Assembly (NCBI GenBank): GCA_030064845.1
Contig: JASJEC010000008.1
Span: 59,382-123,381 of the forward strand
Source: Kiloniellales bacterium
GTDB taxonomy: Bacteria > Pseudomonadota > Alphaproteobacteria > Kiloniellales > JAKSDN01
Reading direction: 5' to 3'
DNA: 64,000 nucleotides
The notes below the pieces were generated by a model. That model made no database searches. It saw only the letters and a program-made list of their open reading frames with translations, and was not told the origin of the DNA. Position 1 is the first letter of the stretch. Each line of letters starts with the position of its first letter. Positions 38,568 through 47,662 of this stretch are shown piece by piece. Both the position numbers and the translations under genes were made by a program.

Positions 38568-38583
38568 CTCTACGGCACCTTGT

Positions 38584-39777
38584 TCAGGCGGTCCGGCCTC
38601 CGGACGCACTGGCGCGGAGCGCGTGTAGCGCGATCATCTTCTCTTCGTTGGTCGGCACCACGCGCACCTCGACGCGGCTTTCCGGCAGGGAGATGACCGG
38701 GGCGTTCTTCTCGTTGGCCTCCTCGTCGAGCGCGATGCCCAGCCAATCCAGCCCGCGGCAGACCTCGCGGCGCACGGCCCGGTCGTTCTCGCCGATGCCC
38801 GCCGTGAAGACGAGCCCGTCGATCCCCTCGAGGGCGGCGGCCAGGGCCGCGACCTCGCGCCGGATCCGGTAGGTGAAGTACTGGACCGCTTCGGCCGCCT
38901 CGGTCGCGCCGCTCGCGCCCAACTCGCGCAGGTCGTTGCTGATGCCGGACAGCCCCTTGAGGCCCGACTCCTTGTAGAGCAGGTCGGAGACTTCCGCCGC
39001 CGTCATGCCGAGACCGTCGATCAGGTGCAGCAGCGCGCCGGGATCGAGCTGGCCGCAACGGGTCCCCATGGGAAGGCCGTCGAGCGCGGTGAAGCCCATG
39101 GTGCTGTCGACGCTGCGGCCCGCCTTGATCGCGCAGCAGCTCGCGCCGTTGCCCAGGTGGGCCACGACGACGCGGCCTTCGGCCAGCGCAGGCGCGCTCC
39201 GGCCCAGCTCCCGGGCAATGTACTCGTAGGAAAGGCCGTGGAAGCCGTAGCGGCGGACCCCCTTGGCATAGAGATCGCGCGGCAGGGCGAAGGTGTCGGC
39301 GACCCAGGGATGTCCGCGATGGAACGCGGTGTCGAAGCAGGCGACCTGCAGGACGCCGGGATAGGCCAGCGCCATCGCCTCGATGGCCTTGAGGTTGTGC
39401 GGCTGGTGCAAGGGGGCGAGAGGAATCAGGGCCTCCAAGGCCTCCATCACGTTGGCGTCGACCACCACGGGTTCCTGATGCTCGGTTCCGCCGTGCACGA
39501 CGCGGTGGCCGACCACGTCGATGTCTCGGTCCCCGAGATAGTTGCTGCCCCAGTCGCTGACCCGCTGAATCGCGGCGCGGTGTCCGCCGCCGGATTCATA
39601 GGTGCTGTCGACGAGCTTTTCCCCGTGGACATCCCGCGCCGTGAAATGCGGCTTCGTTCCGATGCCCTCGACCAGTCCGCGGACCTGCAGCTCGGGATCG
39701 CCCTCGGCGCCGGCTTCGAACAGCGAGAACTTCAGGCTGGAGGAGCCCGCGTTGATAACGAGAACGAGATCACCCAT
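38584..39777 (-). CDS. ackA: Acetate kinase
   Basis: Interconverts acetyl phosphate plus ADP and acetate plus ATP. 397 residues with the ASKHA fold: VINAGSSSLKFSLFE at the start, HRVVHGG, CFDTAFHRGHPWVADTFALP, HLGNGASCCAIKAGRSVDSTMGF and FTAGIGEN. ATG 39777 follows GAGGGGG. It follows fabI closely. Many relatives place a phosphate acetyltransferase (pta) with ackA and fabI; pta is not in this window. Confidence 0.95.
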   Translation of the reverse strand: MGDLVLVINAGSSSLKFSLFEAGAEGDPELQVRGLVEGIGTKPHFTARDVHGEKLVDSTYESGGGHRAAIQRVSDWGSNYLGDRDIDVVGHRVVHGGTEHQEPVVVDANVMEALEALIPLAPLHQPHNLKAIEAMALAYPGVLQVACFDTAFHRGHPWVADTFALPRDLYAKGVRRYGFHGLSYEYIARELGRSAPALAEGRVVVAHLGNGASCCAIKAGRSVDSTMGFTALDGLPMGTRCGQLDPGALLHLIDGLGMTAAEVSDLLYKESGLKGLSGISNDLRELGASGATEAAEAVQYFTYRIRREVAALAAALEGIDGLVFTAGIGENDRAVRREVCRGLDWLGIALDEEANEKNAPVISLPESRVEVRVVPTNEEKMIALHALRASASGGRTA

Positions 39778-39825
39778 GGGAGCCCCCTCTGGCGTCATTC
39801 ACGAAGAGTTCTTCAATCGGTGCCA

Positions 39826-40629
39826 TCACCCCATCACGTGGTAGCCGCCGTCGATGTAGATCGTGTTGCCGGTGATCAGATGAGCGGCGGGCGTCGACAG
39901 GGCGGCGGTGGCGATGCCGACGTCCCTGATGCTGACCAGCTGCTGGGCGGGCGCGCGGCTCTGCGCGCTCGAAAGCAGGTCCTCGAACGCGCTGATCCCC
40001 GAGGCGGCGCGCGTCTTGATCGGGCCGGGCGAAATGGCATGAACGCGGATCTTCTTCGGCCCGAGCTCGTGGGCGAGATAGCGCACCGCGCACTCCAGCG
40101 CCGCTTTCACCGGCCCCATCACGTTGTAGTTCGTGATCACCTTCTCCGCGCCGTAGTAGCTCATGGCGAAGAGCGTGCCGCCCTCGGGCATCAACGGCTC
40201 GGCGAGGCGGGCCATGCGCACGAAAGAGTGGCAGGAGATGTCCATGGCGCGAGCGAAGCCCGGTCCCGAGGTGTCGACCAGACGGCCGTGCAGGTCCTCC
40301 TTCGGGGCGAAGGCGATCGAATGCAGGGCAAAGTCGATGCTGCCCCACTGCTCCTCCATGGCCGCGAAGAGGGCCTCCATCTGGCCCTCCTGCTCGACGT
40401 TGCAGGGCATGAAGATCGGCGACTCGAGCTCCTCGGCGATCGGCTGGACGTGAGGCTTGGCCTTGTCGTTCAGGTAGGTCAGCGCGACCTCGGCGCCGAG
40501 GAAGCGGAAAGCCGCCGCGCAGCCGTAGGCGATCGATTGCCGGTTCGCGACCCCCAGCACGACGCCCTTCTTGCCCTCGAGCATACGTGCCTGAGGATCG
40601 AAGGTGATGATGTCCGGATCATTGCTCAT
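39826..40629 (-). CDS. fabI: Enoyl-ACP reductase (NADH), FabI
   Basis: Last step of the fatty-acid elongation cycle; target of triclosan. 267 residues, SDR fold. Start GKKGVVLGVANRQSIAYGCA (the FabI GxxxxxSxA cofactor loop), and the active site SYYGAEKVITNYNVMGPVK, in which Tyr and Lys are six residues apart as in FabI. C-terminus ITGNTIYIDGGYHVMG. GGAGG precedes the ATG. It heads the fabI-ackA operon. Confidence 0.93.
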   Translation of the reverse strand: MSNDPDIITFDPQARMLEGKKGVVLGVANRQSIAYGCAAAFRFLGAEVALTYLNDKAKPHVQPIAEELESPIFMPCNVEQEGQMEALFAAMEEQWGSIDFALHSIAFAPKEDLHGRLVDTSGPGFARAMDISCHSFVRMARLAEPLMPEGGTLFAMSYYGAEKVITNYNVMGPVKAALECAVRYLAHELGPKKIRVHAISPGPIKTRAASGISAFEDLLSSAQSRAPAQQLVSIRDVGIATAALSTPAAHLITGNTIYIDGGYHVMG

Positions 40630-40682
40630 CCGCGCGCCCTCCTGCCATTGACCGCCTTGAGATACCTGGAAATACGAGTGTT

Positions 40683-40697
40683 ACATGAGATTCATGT
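40683..40697. promoter_or_regulatory. Palindromic operator candidate, fabI/HD-gene divergent region
   Basis: ACATGA-GAT-TCATGT, a perfect 6+6 inverted repeat, 54 bases upstream of the fabI ATG and about 80 before the leader ORF. No regulator is known for it here. Confidence 0.45.
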
Positions 40698-40776
40698 GAC
40701 AGAGCGACACTTTTTTGCTGCAGCGCACAAAAAACATCGGGTACGGTCCTATGATGCGTTCTTAGGGAGGGTCGAT

Positions 40777-40875
40777 ATGGCATCAGGTCTCGAAGGGTCT
40801 TGGTTGAAATCCCTGCGGCCGCGGGCGGCAATGATGCCGACCGTTTTGCTGCGGACGCCGGCGGAGGTGACATGA
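40777..40875 (+). CDS. Possible 32-residue leader ORF upstream of the HD-domain gene
   Basis: ATG 40777 is preceded by AGGGAGGG with a spacing of about 5-6 bases, an unusually good Shine-Dalgarno. The frame encodes MASGLEGSWLKSLRPRAAM and 13 more residues. Its TGA overlaps the ATG of the HD gene (ATGA, 40872-40875), a layout typical of translational coupling. The peptide resembles nothing I know; it may simply be a leader or chance. Confidence 0.4.
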   Translation: MASGLEGSWLKSLRPRAAMMPTVLLRTPAEVT

Positions 40876-41843
40876 TCACGCCGTCCGACGTTTCCTGGCT
40901 GGCGGAGGGCTTCGAGCGCGGCGAAGGCGACTCCGAGGGCGGCGTCACGGTGCGTTCGGAGGTCTCGCGCCTCATGACGGCGCTCGATTTCGCGGCCCGC
41001 GCCCACGCCAACCAGCGGCGCAAGGGGGCGGCCCAGGAGCCCTACGTGAACCACCTGATCGAGGTCGGAAACCTGATCGCCGCGGCGACCGGCGGCGAGG
41101 ACACCGACCTCGTGATCGGCGGCCTGCTGCACGATACCCTCGAGGACACCAAGGTCACCTTCGAGCAGCTGTCGCGCCGCTTCGGCGACCGGATCGCCGG
41201 CTGGGTCGCCGAGAACACGGACGACATGAGCCTCCCCAAGGAGGAGCGCAAGCGCCGGCGCCTGGAGCTCGCGCGGGCCAAGTCGCCCGGCGCCAAGACG
41301 ATCAAGCTGGCCGACATGATCTCCAATCTGCGTGCCACCGCGCTGTCGCCCCCGGCGGGCTGGCCGGCCGAGTGGTGCCTCGGGTACATCAAGTCCTGCC
41401 GTGAGATGCACGAGGCGCTGGCGGGGGCCAACGCACAGTTGGACCGGCTGTTCGCCGATGAGGCCGACCGCGCCGAGGCGAGCGTGAAGCAGCACTTCGC
41501 GCGGCTCTCCGACGGCGGGAGCGTCGCTTTCCAGCTTGACGCCACCGCCGGGCAGCGGGTGCACCTGATCTATCTCGCGAATACCGAGATCGACCGAACG
41601 CCGCTGGACCGGGACCGCCTCGCGGCGGTCATGGAGACGAGCTTTCCCAGTTTTGTCATGCAGGAGGCGGAGGGCGTCTTCGAGGGTGTCCGGCGGCCGG
41701 TGCTGACCATGCGCGTCCGCACGGACTCGACCGACGCGATCGTCGCCATGGCGCAGCGTCTCTGCGTCGAGTTCGATCAGCGCTTCGTCGGCATAGAGAC
41801 CGAGGGCCGCTATCTCCGGGTCTACGCGGACGACACCGGCTAG
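40872..41843 (+). CDS. HD-domain (p)ppGpp hydrolase-like protein
   Basis: 323 residues. The first half (about 35-190) resembles the RelA/SpoT hydrolase domain: AARAHANQRRKGAAQEPYVNHLIEV with His45 and His61, then GGLLHDTLEDT with the His87-Asp88 pair, and KLADMISNLRA. There is no synthetase domain, so it looks like a small alarmone hydrolase with an extra C-terminal domain (about 190-323) of unknown fold. ATG 40872 follows GGAGGTGAC; the earlier in-frame TTG is not needed. Substrate might also be another nucleotide. Confidence 0.78.
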   Translation: MITPSDVSWLAEGFERGEGDSEGGVTVRSEVSRLMTALDFAARAHANQRRKGAAQEPYVNHLIEVGNLIAAATGGEDTDLVIGGLLHDTLEDTKVTFEQLSRRFGDRIAGWVAENTDDMSLPKEERKRRRLELARAKSPGAKTIKLADMISNLRATALSPPAGWPAEWCLGYIKSCREMHEALAGANAQLDRLFADEADRAEASVKQHFARLSDGGSVAFQLDATAGQRVHLIYLANTEIDRTPLDRDRLAAVMETSFPSFVMQEAEGVFEGVRRPVLTMRVRTDSTDAIVAMAQRLCVEFDQRFVGIETEGRYLRVYADDTG

Positions 41844-41986
41844 GCTCGAGAAAGTTGCTGACCCGCGCGCGCAGGGGGAAAGATCCCGTCGTTCCTGCCA
41901 CGGCCGCCGGATGAGGAAAGGTTGCGCCTTGCATCCTGCGCCCTGACGCCGCTCTATTGCGGCTAGAGGATCGGGAGGAGAGGTAG

Positions 41987-42640
41987 ATGAAGAAACCCAT
42001 CACGGTCGAGGAGGCGGTGTCCGGCATCCCCGACGGCGCGTCGCTCATGATCGGCGGCTTCATGGGCGTGGGCACGCCGCCCCGCTTGATGGAGACCCTG
42101 GTCGAACAGAACAAGAAGGGCCTAACGGTGATCGCCAACGACACCGCGCGGCCCGGCCACGGCATCGGCAAGCTGATCGACGCCGGCTGCGTCGCCAAGG
42201 TGATCACCTCGCACATCGGGACCAATCCGGTCACCCAGGAGAAGATGATCTCCGGCGAGATCGAGGTCGATCTGGTGCCTCAGGGTACGCTGGCGGAACG
42301 CATGCGGGCCGCGGGCTACGGCCTCGGCGGCGTCCTGACGCCCACCGGGCTCGGCACCGAGGCGGCGAAGGGCAGGCAGACCCTCGAGCTCGACGGTAAG
42401 AGCTACCTGGTCGAGCGGCCGCTCGCCGCGGACTACGCGCTGGTCCGCGCCCACCGCGCGGACTACAACGGCAATCTCGACTTCACGCTGACCGCCAGGA
42501 ACTTCAACCCGATCATGTGCATGGCGGCCGAGACCGTGATCGTCGAGCCGGACATGTTCGTGCCGCTCGGCGTGATCCCGCCGGACGGCGTCGTGGTGCC
42601 GGGCATCCTGGTCGACTACCTGATTTCGCGGGGGGCATGA
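41987..42640 (+). CDS. 3-oxoacid CoA-transferase subunit A
   Basis: Alpha subunit of a class I CoA-transferase (AtoD/ScoA type), 217 residues. Seen: IPDGASLMIGGFMGVGTPPRLMETL (the GGF-x-G CoA-binding start), LVPQGTLAERMRAAGYGLGGVLTPTG and the end PPDGVVVPGILVDYLI. With subunit B it moves CoA between succinyl-CoA or acetyl-CoA and a short oxoacid or fatty acid, often acetoacetate; the true pair is not resolved by sequence. GGAGAGG precedes the ATG. Its stop overlaps the subunit B start (ATGA). Confidence 0.92.
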   Translation: MKKPITVEEAVSGIPDGASLMIGGFMGVGTPPRLMETLVEQNKKGLTVIANDTARPGHGIGKLIDAGCVAKVITSHIGTNPVTQEKMISGEIEVDLVPQGTLAERMRAAGYGLGGVLTPTGLGTEAAKGRQTLELDGKSYLVERPLAADYALVRAHRADYNGNLDFTLTARNFNPIMCMAAETVIVEPDMFVPLGVIPPDGVVVPGILVDYLISRGA

Positions 42641-43296
42641 TGGACGGCAAGGAAATCATCGTCAGGCGGGTCGCGCAGGAACTGCGCGACGGCATGCTGG
42701 TCAACCTAGGCATCGGGCTGCCGACCCAGGTCACCAACCACGTGCCCGAGGGCATCACGGTCTACTTCCAGTCGGAGAACGGCCTGATCGGCATGGGGGC
42801 CCGGCCGCCCGAGGGCATGGAGGACCCGAACCTGACCGACGCCGGCGGCGCCTTCATCACCGCGCTGCCCGGCGCCGTCGCGTTCGACAGCGCCATGTCC
42901 TTCGGCCTGATCCGCGGCGGCCATCTCGACATGACGGTGCTCGGCGGGCTCGAGGTCGATCAGTCGGGCCGCCTCGCAAACTGGGTGATCCCGGGCAAGA
43001 TGGTGCCCGGCATGGGCGGCGCCATGGACCTGGTCTCCGGCGCCAAGCGGGTCATCGTCGCGATGATCCACAGCCACAAGGGGCGCGCCAAGATCGTCCG
43101 GGAATGCTCTCTGCCGCTGACATCGGTCCGGCCGGTCAGCCTGATCGTGACGGACATGGCCGTGATCGAGCCGAGCGACGAAGGCCTCGTGCTGATGGAA
43201 CGAGGCCCGGGCGTCACGGTCGACGAGATTCGCGCGGTCACGGACGCGGAACTGATCGTGCCGGGCGAGGTGCCCGAGATGGCTCTGGCCGGCTAG
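42637..43296 (+). CDS. 3-oxoacid CoA-transferase subunit B
   Basis: Beta subunit, 219 residues. The catalytic Glu is Glu47 in the S-E-N-G motif of VYFQSENGLIGMG; also LGIGLPTQVTNHVPEG and the LDMTVLGGLEVDQSGRLANW and KMVPGMGGAMDLVSGAKRV segments. It starts MMDGKEIIVRRVAQELRDG, either Met being possible. The two genes overlap by four bases, which ensures equal production. Confidence 0.93.
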   Translation: MMDGKEIIVRRVAQELRDGMLVNLGIGLPTQVTNHVPEGITVYFQSENGLIGMGARPPEGMEDPNLTDAGGAFITALPGAVAFDSAMSFGLIRGGHLDMTVLGGLEVDQSGRLANWVIPGKMVPGMGGAMDLVSGAKRVIVAMIHSHKGRAKIVRECSLPLTSVRPVSLIVTDMAVIEPSDEGLVLMERGPGVTVDEIRAVTDAELIVPGEVPEMALAG

Positions 43297-43313
43297 AACG
43301 GCCGGCGCCTGCC

Positions 43314-44201
43314 TCAGCTGCCGGAGCCGGCCGGCACGGTGGCGGTCTGCTGGGCCGGTGTCAGTTCCAGCCAGCGCTCGATCGTGGAGATCTGATCGCG
43401 GGACATCAGCGCCGGCGCATGGCCGACGTCGGGTACCGCGGTCACGGTGGCCTTGGGGCCGCGTTGACCCATCTCGGCCGCGGTCTCGGCGGAGACCAGC
43501 GCGCTCTCCATGCCGCGAATCAGAAAGGTTGGGCAGCTGACCGCGTCCCACAGCTCCCAGAGGTCGATGTCGCCGGCGGCCACTTCGACGAACTTCCGGC
43601 GGATCGCGGGATCGTAGTTGAGCCGCAGACCCTCGCCGGTCTCGCGCACGCTGTGCAGCGCCAGATGGCGCCACTGCGCGGCGGTCAGCGGCCCGAAGGG
43701 CGCGTGAATGTTGCGCAGATGCCGCTCGGCCTCGTCGAGATCGGCGAAGACGATGTCGAGGGAAAGATAGCTCTGGATCTGCTTCAGCGCAGGCTCGGGG
43801 ATGAAGGGGCCGACGTCGTTCAGGACGAGGCGCCGGATCGGTGCGTTCTCCGCGGCGGCCAGGACCATGCCGATGAGCCCGCCCATGGAGGTGCCGATCC
43901 AGTCGATGGCCGGGAGCTCCAACAACTCCATGAACTGCCTGAGCTGGCCGGCGTAGTTCGGCAAGGCATAGCCTTCCGGGTCGCCGAGCCAGGTGCTGGC
44001 CCCGCGGCCGACCACGTCGACCGCGTAGACCCGCGCGCCTCGCTCCGCCAGCGCGGCGGCCAGGAAGTCGAAATCGCGGGCATTGCGCGTGAGGCCGTGA
44101 ACGCAGACGACGACATGTTCGGCCTGGGGACGACCCCACTCGGTATAGGCCAGTTCGAGACCGGCGTACGGCCCCTCGAGAGAGAGTTTCTTGGTTTGCA
44201 C
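43314..44201 (-). CDS. Alpha/beta hydrolase
   Basis: About 295 residues. Oxyanion motif VVCVHGLTRNARDFD, nucleophile elbow IGTSMGGLIG, catalytic His in VPDVGHAPAL; the acid is probably in FLIRGMESALV, although the usual Asp is not obvious there. The lid region (QSYLSLDIVFADLDEAERHL) is typical of a widespread proteobacterial hydrolase group without known substrate. The chosen GTG (44201) has GGGGGG 6 bases upstream; a TTG at 44267 would add 22 residues of low quality. It converges with the CoA-transferase genes. Confidence 0.82.
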   Translation of the reverse strand: MQTKKLSLEGPYAGLELAYTEWGRPQAEHVVVCVHGLTRNARDFDFLAAALAERGARVYAVDVVGRGASTWLGDPEGYALPNYAGQLRQFMELLELPAIDWIGTSMGGLIGMVLAAAENAPIRRLVLNDVGPFIPEPALKQIQSYLSLDIVFADLDEAERHLRNIHAPFGPLTAAQWRHLALHSVRETGEGLRLNYDPAIRRKFVEVAAGDIDLWELWDAVSCPTFLIRGMESALVSAETAAEMGQRGPKATVTAVPDVGHAPALMSRDQISTIERWLELTPAQQTATVPAGSGS

Positions 44202-44296
44202 CTGGGACCCCCCGTGCAAGCGATCGATATCCGCCCCTGTCTTACTCGGCGGGCCCGAAGGTGCCAAGGTGCATCCCGAGACCGAAGCGCTCCGCT

Positions 44297-44815
44297 CTAG
44301 GCGCGGGACACATCGATCGTCGCCATGACCAGGCTGGGATCGTCCGGATCCCGGCGGACCTGGAATCCGAGCTTCTCGGCGAGCGCCCGCATGGCATGGT
44401 TGTCGGCCAGGATCGAGCCCCAGACGGTCTTGAATCCCCTCTCCGGCGCCACCTCGAGCAGGGTCTTCAAGAGCGCCGTGCCGAGACCCTGTCCCTTGAG
44501 GTCGGAGCGGAGCGACACGGCGAACTCCGCCGAGTCGCTCGCCGGCGCGCCCATCAGGCGGCCGCCGCCCATGATCTCGCCCGGCTCGTCATCCGCCTCG
44601 AGGACGAAGCAGAGCTCGTGGTCCTCGTCGATCGTGCAGAAACGCTGGGCGGTCTCGTCGGTCAGTTGGGGCACCGGCACGAAGAGCCTGGCGCGCTTGT
44701 CACGCACGTCGAGACGCGCATAGGCGCGCTGCAGCGCCGCCGCGTCGTCGGGTTGTATCGGCCGAAGCCGCATGCGGCGGCCGCTTCGCGTCGTGAACTT
44801 TCTTTCTGCCGTCAT
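44297..44815 (-). CDS. GNAT-family N-acetyltransferase
   Basis: 172 residues. RLRPIQPDDAAALQRAYARLDVRDKRARLF at the start resembles the acetyltransferase domain found at the C-terminus of protein lysine acetylases (Pat/YfiQ), here stand-alone. The acetyl-CoA loop is LRSDLKGQGLGTALLKTLLEVA, followed by WGSILADNHAMRALAEKLGF. GCGAGGGA precedes ATG 44815; the upstream ATG at 44845 is not supported. Substrate unknown, with protein acetylation a fair guess. Confidence 0.83.
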   Translation of the reverse strand: MTAERKFTTRSGRRMRLRPIQPDDAAALQRAYARLDVRDKRARLFVPVPQLTDETAQRFCTIDEDHELCFVLEADDEPGEIMGGGRLMGAPASDSAEFAVSLRSDLKGQGLGTALLKTLLEVAPERGFKTVWGSILADNHAMRALAEKLGFQVRRDPDDPSLVMATIDVSRA

Positions 44816-45032
44816 TGATCCCTCGCGGAGCGTCTTCGACGTCACAGGCTGACCAGCCTTCTCTGCATTCTGCGCCTCAGAATACAGCGCGCGCTATGGT
44901 GGATCTATGACAGCCGGCGCCGGGCGCTTCATACTGTCGCGGCACCCAGAGAAATGCTCGGTAACGCCCACGTTGGGTCAATATCGTGATGTTGTACGAA
45001 AGTATAGATTAAGCCGTTTTTAATACAAATAA

Positions 45033-45066
45033 TTTAGTATTACAATACTATCGTTTATAATACTAA
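45033..45066 (+). promoter_or_regulatory. AT-rich promoter with palindromic operator before the sensory operon
   Basis: The gap 44816-45154 (339 bases) holds no gene. Its part 45000-45075 is strikingly AT-rich for this genome. It contains TAGTATT-AC-AATACTA (45035-45050), a perfect 7+7 inverted repeat, a further AATACTA half-site at 45059-45065 and a perfect -10 hexamer TATAAT (45056-45061). The -35 region coincides with the palindrome, which fits an operator. Confidence 0.55.
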
Positions 45067-45154
45067 AAGATCATCCTGCTACTCCTCGACACGGAATCAA
45101 TCGCTCTCTGCGGCAATCGCTGGATCGCGCCGCAAGACTGGAAAAGAGAAGCTC

Positions 45155-46498
45155 ATGACCGAATCGAAGAAAAGCTCGCGGCGACAACTGATAAAGACGG
45201 CGGGCAGTGCTGCGCTCACGGCAGGTCTTGCGCCGGCCATTCTGGCACCGCGCCAGGCGCGTGGTTCATCCCGACGGACCCTGAAGATCCTGCAATGGAA
45301 TCACTTCGTGCCCGAGTTCGACCGCTGGTTCAACGAGGTCTACGTCAAGGACTGGGGCCGTCGTAACGACACGGAAGTCATCGTCGACAATGTCGGCATG
45401 ACCAGCCTGAACAGCCGCGCGGCCGCCGAGGTCGCCGCCCAGAAAGGTCACGACCTCTGCATGTTCCTGAGCCCGCCGCCGAGCTACGAGGAGCATGTCA
45501 TCGATCACCGGGAGATCTACGAAGAGTGCGAGCGCCGTTACGGCAAGCCGGTAGAGCTGGCGGTCAAGAGCACCTACAACCCGAAGACGGACAAGTACTA
45601 CGGCTTTTCCGACAGCTACGTCCCCGATCCGGTCAACTACCGCAAGGATCTCTGGGACGATGTCGGCATGTATCCCGATAGCTGGGACGACATCAGGGTC
45701 GGCGGCCGCAAGATCAAGAAGCGGCACGGCATCCCGGTCGGTCTGGGCCTCGCGCCCGAACTGGATACCAACATGGCCCTGCGCTCGCTGATGGCCTCGT
45801 TCGGTTCCTCGATCCAGGACGAGTCAGGCAACCTGGCGCTCAATTCCCGCGAAACCCTCGAATCCCTGAAATTCGCCAAGGCGCTCTATCAAGAGGCGAT
45901 GACCGACGAGGTCTTTACCTGGGACCCCTCATCGAACAACCGCCAGATGCTGGCAAGCCGCGGGTCGCTGGCGGTCAACGCAATATCGATCACCCGTACC
46001 GGCGAGAACCAGAGCATTCCCGTGGCGGACAGAATCTGGCTGGCCAAGGCGGCCCGCGGGCCGGTCCGCCGGATCGGGCTTCACCACCTGATCGATGTCT
46101 ACGTGATCTGGAAGTTCGCTGACAACATAGAGGGCGCGCAGCAGTTCCTGGTGGATTACATCGGCCACTCCGGCGAGGTGTTCCGGGCCAGCCAGTTCTA
46201 CAACTTTCCCTGTTTTCCGCGCATGGTCCCCGATCTGCCGGATCTCATCGCCAACGATCCCAAGGCGAACCCGGCGGACAAGTACAAAGTCTTCGAGGAT
46301 GTTTCCCGCTGGGTCACCAACCTGGGCTATCCCGGCTTCGCGAATGCCGCAGAGGACGAGATCTTCACCAGCTGGCTCATCTCGACGATGTTCGCCCAGG
46401 CCGCACGAGGCGACATGAGCCCCGAAGACGCGCTCAGTCAGTGCAACCGGGAAGCCGAGCGGATCTTCAGGAAATGGCGGGAAAGGGGCGCTGTCTAA
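45155..46498 (+). CDS. Tat-exported extracellular solute-binding protein
   Basis: 447 residues. N-terminal twin-arginine signal SSRRQLIKTAGSAALTAGLAPAIL, so exported folded to the periplasm. The mature part looks like a family 1 (sugar/polyol-type) binding protein: LKILQWNHFVPEFDRWF at the start, YYGFSDSYVPDPVNYRKDLWDDVG in the first lobe, and a long C-terminal lobe. No permease or ATPase gene is in the operon; it is followed by a second binding protein and two kinases, so it more likely presents a ligand to a sensor. Ligand unknown. Confidence 0.82.
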   Translation: MTESKKSSRRQLIKTAGSAALTAGLAPAILAPRQARGSSRRTLKILQWNHFVPEFDRWFNEVYVKDWGRRNDTEVIVDNVGMTSLNSRAAAEVAAQKGHDLCMFLSPPPSYEEHVIDHREIYEECERRYGKPVELAVKSTYNPKTDKYYGFSDSYVPDPVNYRKDLWDDVGMYPDSWDDIRVGGRKIKKRHGIPVGLGLAPELDTNMALRSLMASFGSSIQDESGNLALNSRETLESLKFAKALYQEAMTDEVFTWDPSSNNRQMLASRGSLAVNAISITRTGENQSIPVADRIWLAKAARGPVRRIGLHHLIDVYVIWKFADNIEGAQQFLVDYIGHSGEVFRASQFYNFPCFPRMVPDLPDLIANDPKANPADKYKVFEDVSRWVTNLGYPGFANAAEDEIFTSWLISTMFAQAARGDMSPEDALSQCNREAERIFRKWRERGAV

Positions 46499-46559
46499 GG
46501 GGGCCGGGCTCACACGCCTGCCGATTCACGAGACGTGGCAAGTTTTTGCGGAGTAGACG

Positions 46560-47654
46560 ATGAGAACGTTGCACTTGGTCGTGGCGCTGTTCTTCGTCTT
46601 CGGTGTCGCGGGGTCAGCCTCCGCGGCCGACAAGAAGCGGATCTTCGTGGTGAGCAGCTATCACAAGGAGTACCTCTGGTCGCAATCGACCCAGAAGGGC
46701 CTGAGCGAGGCGATGCTCAACTACGGCTACCTGGACAACGAGCAGCAGGTCCGGGACTTCGCCGAGCACGATGGGGTCGAGAGCTCCAAGGCGATTGTCA
46801 GAAAAGCATGGATGGACACCAAGCGTAAAAACAGCGCGCTTGCCATCGCCAGAGCGACCCAGAGGATCATGAAGGAAATCCGGGAGTTCCAGCCCGATCT
46901 CGTGCTGCTGGGCGACGACAATGCGGCCAACTACATCGGCAACCAGCTGCTCGACACCGAAACGCCCGTGGTCTTTTGGGGCATCAATGGGCTGCCCCTG
47001 AAGTATGGGCTGGTCGACAGCATGGACAACCCGGGGCACAACGTGACCGGTGTCTGGCAGAACGGCTATCACAGGGAGAGCCTGGAGTTCCTGAACGCGA
47101 TGGTGCCGTCGGCCAGAACCTTCGCCATCCTGGCCTGCGATTCGGTATCCGCCCGCCCCAACGTCAAGCAGATCCAGGCTCTTGCAAGAAGCGGGAAACT
47201 GCCCTTGCAGCTGGTCGACGTCGTGGTGACCAACTCCTACTCGGAGTTCCAGGAAAGGGTCCTCGAGCTGGCCGAAACGGTCGACGCCTTCTTCATCCTG
47301 AACCACGACACCTTCCGGGATGACGACGGCAACCATGTCGACATGCTCGCCGTGGGCAAGTGGTATCTCGAGAACGTCAACAAGCCGGAGGCGTCGCACG
47401 AGGACCAATTCGTCCGGGAAGGCATGCTTCTGACCGCGAACGATGCCGGCTTCAACCAGAGCTACAAGGCCTTCGAGATGGCCTACGACATCCTCGAGCA
47501 GGGCCTGAACCCCAGCCGCATGAGAACGGTCACGCCGCAGCGCGGGCCTCTGATGATCAATCGGGTCCGCGCCAAGATGCTCGGCATCGACGTCGACGAG
47601 CGCATGGACATCATTGACATCGTCGTAGAAGACGCCATCGCTCTCGGCGGGTAG
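46560..47654 (+). CDS. Periplasmic ABC-type binding protein, sensory partner
   Basis: 364 residues. A Sec signal peptide (VALFFVFGVAGSASA, cut before ADKK). The rest has two Rossmann-like lobes: IFVVSSYHKEYLWSQSTQKGL in the first, DLVLLGDDNAANYIGNQLL and TPVVFWGINGLPL after it, as in the ABC_sub_bind (PF04392-like) group. It sits 8 bases before the hybrid kinase whose N-terminal domain is periplasmic, which resembles binding-protein/kinase pairs such as TorT-TorS and LuxP-LuxQ; that link is inferred. Confidence 0.78.
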   Translation: MRTLHLVVALFFVFGVAGSASAADKKRIFVVSSYHKEYLWSQSTQKGLSEAMLNYGYLDNEQQVRDFAEHDGVESSKAIVRKAWMDTKRKNSALAIARATQRIMKEIREFQPDLVLLGDDNAANYIGNQLLDTETPVVFWGINGLPLKYGLVDSMDNPGHNVTGVWQNGYHRESLEFLNAMVPSARTFAILACDSVSARPNVKQIQALARSGKLPLQLVDVVVTNSYSEFQERVLELAETVDAFFILNHDTFRDDDGNHVDMLAVGKWYLENVNKPEASHEDQFVREGMLLTANDAGFNQSYKAFEMAYDILEQGLNPSRMRTVTPQRGPLMINRVRAKMLGIDVDERMDIIDIVVEDAIALGG

Positions 47655-47662
47655 TCGTTCCG

